From Myrica gale (Eukaryota > Streptophyta > Magnoliopsida > Fagales > Myricaceae), in the NCBI GenBank assembly GCA_963930655.1, contig OZ005610.1:24993001-25057000 (forward strand): a stretch of 64,000 nt of DNA, given 5' to 3'. The notes under the pieces were generated by a model, which saw nothing but the letters and a program-made list of their open reading frames with translations, had not been told where the DNA came from and searched no databases. Numbering within the stretch: position 1 is the first letter of the stretch; the number at the start of each line of letters is the position of its first letter. Shown here piece after piece: positions 60,958-64,000 of the stretch. A program made the position numbers and the translations under genes.

Positions 60958-61358
60958 AGGGATAAATACATTTGACACCTAGCAATTATCAGGTCTATGA
61001 CACATTGCACCATAAATTACTAATTTTGACACATTGCACCCTCTAACTACTAATGTTAGACATTTTGCACTCTAAACTACCCACTATGACACATTACACC
61101 CTCCAACTACTAATTTTAAACATTTTGCACCCTCTATCTGACAATAATACCTTCTAAAAATTAATGAATTTACAACAATATCTTCAATACATGCAAAATG
61201 AGTCAAAGACATTATCATCATTTTAGTTTAAAAATTGAACAAATTGTGCAAAAAGTATCTAAAATTGGTAGTTAGAGAGTGCAATGTGTCAAAAATGATA
61301 GTTTATGGTGCAAAGTGCAAAACCTATGGTAGTTCGTGGATGAAAAATGTACTTTCCC
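60958..61358. mobile_element. Second foldback MITE family (tgcaccc type)
   Basis: 401 bp with mirrored arms: left has agggataaatacatttgaca and repeated gacacattgcaccctctaac; right has gagagtgcaatgtgtcaaaa and gatgaaaaatgtactttccc. Flanks gattttgtt and cattttgtt match at 8 of 9 positions, consistent with a Mutator-like 9-bp target duplication. Confidence 0.75.
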
Positions 61359-61673
61359 CATTTTGTTGTTTGCAAAAACTTGATTCTCATGACTTAGCAA
61401 GAATATATAGGTTATCCATCACGGGCCTGTCCAAGTGGTAAAAGCAGACATATGCCTGTATAAGTAGGTGCACATGTCACGAGTTTAACTTTTCATAGAG
61501 TTAATATTGTTATCAACTTAAGTGGAAGTCGCACTGGTGTGGAAGAGTCTACACTAGCTCTCTAGGGTTTACTTGTGCGTTAGGTGGGCTCACTCTGATA
61601 GCTTGCAACATAGGATTTCTTCTCGTTACCCAACAAAAAAAATGGTAGAGGTTTCACGAGACACTCAAAGGGT

Positions 61674-62900
61674 GTAACACCCTGGGCCCAAACGCCAAAT
61701 ATATGGATATATTTTCATATAAAATAAGATTTTTTTCACCTTGGCTAATCATTTAAATATTTAGGCCCCAATATTTCAAAAATATTTATTATTACATCAG
61801 CAAAAATATTCATAAACAGTAAAACGCCCAACAATTATATCAATCCTTAAAACCTGACAAGGTCTCCCAAAAGAATTATAATAACGATTTTTCAAAAATC
61901 AATCTCCAAAAGTACTTTTGCAAATAACGTCTTCAAAATACAAATCTACCTGAAGCTACTCAAATCCCTCTAACTGTCTTTTGCCAACTCTGAAAAATAT
62001 GAGAATAAGTAGTGAGTAAGACTAGTTCATAAGTAGCAAGTAAGTCCATGAGGTTGGGGAAATGACGATTTTTATCACAATAATCGAAGGGAAATTATCA
62101 TTTTAGTCCTTAGGTTTTACACGCTTTGTCATTTTAGTCCTTGGGTTTATTTTTTTTGATTTTAGTCCTTAGGTTTACATTTTTTGACAAAATGGTCCTT
62201 CCGTCAGTCCACCGTCAAGGAAATTGTCATTTTAGTCCTTAGGTTTTACACGCTTTGTCATTTTAGTCCTTGGGTTTCATTTTTTCTGATTTTAGTCCTT
62301 GGGTTTACATTTTTTGACAAAATGGTCATTCCGTCAGTCTGCCATCCATATGCTTAACGGAGCTCTCTGACACGCCAGCAATTTGAAGCGGTCGACCGCT
62401 TCATGTACCGGTCGACCGCTTATGTTTTACACATATACCCGGTCGACCGCTACATGAAGTGGTCGACCGCTTCAAATTGCTGACGTGTCAGAGAGTTCCG
62501 TTAAGCATATGGACGACAGACTGACGGAAGGACCATTTTGTCAAAAATGTAAACCCAAGGACTAAAATCAGAAAAAAATGAAACCCGAGGTCTAAAATGA
62601 AAAAGCGTGTAAAACCTAAGGACTAAAATGACAATTTCCCATAATCGAAATCAAGAAAAATACGGTGAGCATTATACAAAGTTACAAATATAAGTTGTAA
62701 CAAAAATATCTAAGGTCATGCGATATAGGGAAATCATCAAAGGTTACAAAAGCCTTAATGATCACAAAGACCTTCAAATACAACGAGGTGTATCAAAATG
62801 GTCACATAGAGCTCAACGTACCACGAGGTGTACAAATACCACAAAGATATCATATATATCACAAGGTCAATAATAGTTTTCAAAGTTATAAATATCTCAA
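61674..62900 (-). repeat. Possible decayed LTR-retrotransposon segment
   Basis: It begins TGTAACACCCTGGGCCCAAA, a common LTR start, and continues with AT-rich text (gtgagtaagactagttcata, cacgaggtgtacaaatacca) of a kind frequent near Ty3-type LTRs. No second LTR, primer site or coding domain is visible, so this is tentative. A MITE at 62089-62640 is nested in it. Confidence 0.3.
62089..62640. mobile_element. Mutator-like foldback MITE, copy d
   Basis: 552 bp, almost fully palindromic: gggaaattatcattttagtc at one end, gactaaaatgacaatttccc at the other. The 9-bp flanks ATAATCGAA are exact (62080-62088, 62641-62649). The centre repeats ggtcgaccgcttc-type motifs four times. One end segment (ttagtccttaggttttacac) is internally duplicated at 62101 and 62230, which makes it longer than the other copies. 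Confidence 0.9.
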
Positions 62901-63920
62901 TTGAGTTTCATGAAACTTGATCATCTCAATCCTTAAAGCTTATCAAATAATTGCCAACAATCTATCGGAACCTAATAGCACAACCTCAATCCAAACCTAA
63001 GATCATATCTCCATTCAAACCTTTAAAAATAGAATTAAGCCGGTATCTCTTCTTCTATTCTTCTAAATTCAAAATATTTCTGTAACACATTTTTCTTATC
63101 TCTCCTTTTACATTCAAAATATTCCTTTTAACATATTTTTTTTGAGTTGGGTGGTTACAAAGGGGACCATACTTCTAAGAGAACTGAATTGGTGATATTG
63201 ATTCTTTTCTGAAAGAACCCATTGGGGTGAATAAATCTTTCAAAGATTTGAAGACTGAAAGCAAGTTGGCCGCAAGCCTGCAACCCCGTACTCAAAAGTC
63301 TAATTGAAGCTCTCAATTCTCTTCGAGGGACTCCAAGTCCGATACGCAAGGTTGTGGAAAAGGTTAGAAGCAGTGAAGCCGACAAACTGTTGCGCACATT
63401 GCATCATTCTTGGCACAGACAGGTACCCAGCTCCTTTTCTTGGGAAAAAGCACACTTGGCCGGCCTCCCCATAGACAAAGGGACGAGGAACCATAAAGAG
63501 AACAAATAAAATAAGTAGACCTGCGTGTTACGAGTCTTCAATGGGCCAGCAGAAAACCATATTGTTAAGCTCATAAAACTTGCAAGATAAGAAAAGAAAG
63601 GTACACTTTAGGATATCCATCTTAAGTCAATACAAATTGTCTTGGATTTACTGTAGTAGGATTCCACCCACACTCACACTTGTGGACTGGTGCTTTGAGC
63701 AGCCATGATGTAAATCTTTTGCGCAATAATTTTTGTTTTTTGTTTTTTTGGGTATTGGAAGAAAACTTAGAAAAGAAACGAAAGTAGCCAGAGGCTTCGA
63801 AAAGAGTTATAACACAGGCGGCCAACAACAGAAGCACCTAAAGGCTTAAATTCAGCTCAGCGAGAGGAACCTTGAGACAGACCCCCCCCCCCCGTGGTAC
63901 AGAGCACAAAGCCCACAATC
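62900..63920. other. Upstream region of the second AAA-ATPase, no other gene identified
   Basis: Minus frames at 63155-63494 are unrecognised. A C13 run (about 63882-63894) lies roughly 25 bp above the next start codon and would fall in its promoter or 5' UTR; it may also be an assembly-sensitive site. Confidence 0.4.
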
Positions 63921-64000
63921 ATGTTTCCCTCCAAAGAAATGCCTTCCCCGTCGTCATTATTCTCAGCCTATGCCTCCATGGCCGCCTCAATGATGCTTAT
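63921..64000 (+). CDS. Second AAA-ATPase of the same family, N-terminus only
   Basis: From ATG 63921 the frame reads MFPSKEMPSPSSLFSAYASM followed by AASMML up to the window end. This is the characteristic N-terminal anchor of the plant AAA-ATPase (ASD/At3g50940) family. An alternative in-frame ATG is at 63939. Same strand as the gene at 55.5 kb, so the two probably form a tandem pair about 6 kb apart. Confidence 0.85.
   Translation, partial: MFPSKEMPSPSSLFSAYASMAASMML

Overview
The window is nuclear DNA from a flowering plant, most likely a eudicot. Genes have many introns with GT-AG boundaries and lie in AT-rich intergenic DNA full of plant-type non-autonomous transposons: a TRIM, CACTA, hAT, Mutator-like foldback MITEs and Tourist-like MITEs. 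Species cannot be told from sequence alone. No operon-like, CRISPR, rRNA or tRNA structure was seen.

Layout. 1-6.7 kb (+): 3' part of a GPI ethanolamine phosphate transferase 2 gene (PIGG/GPI7 type), with a 598-bp hAT-like element inside a coding exon. 7.8-9.2, 16.3-18.8 and 31.5-32.9 kb (-): three SABATH carboxyl methyltransferase genes with identical four-exon structure; the first two are intact and the third has a 1-bp frameshift. 10.6-16.2 and 25.9-31.0 kb: a direct segmental duplication (about 5.6 and 5.2 kb) of mostly non-coding, transposon-rich DNA. 23.9-25.9 kb: a truncated Tm-1-like (UPF0261/TIM-barrel) fragment carrying a TRIM retrotransposon and fused directly to the second duplicate. 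34.3-40.6 kb: a complete CACTA element with captured exons of an ABC1-type kinase gene and of an ataxin-2/CID (LsmAD) gene. 43.6 kb: a fragment of cytosolic ribosomal protein uS17 (RPS11). 45.1-51.1 kb (+): a nearly full-length Tm-1-like gene with a templated insertion causing a frameshift and two nonsense codons. 55.5-57.9 kb (+): an intact two-exon AAA-ATPase (BCS1/ASD type). 63.9 kb (+): the first codons of a second AAA-ATPase, cut by the window end.

The genes do not form one pathway. The SABATH and AAA-ATPase genes look like local tandem families, and the rest is decay and rearrangement. I found no convincing new biological system. The most notable content is mechanistic: an exonic hAT insertion, exon capture by CACTA, a chimeric duplication junction with microhomology, a templated insertion, and foldback MITEs with readable 9-bp target duplications.

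Percent identities are judged by eye. Exon ends were placed by hand from splice signals and family conservation.
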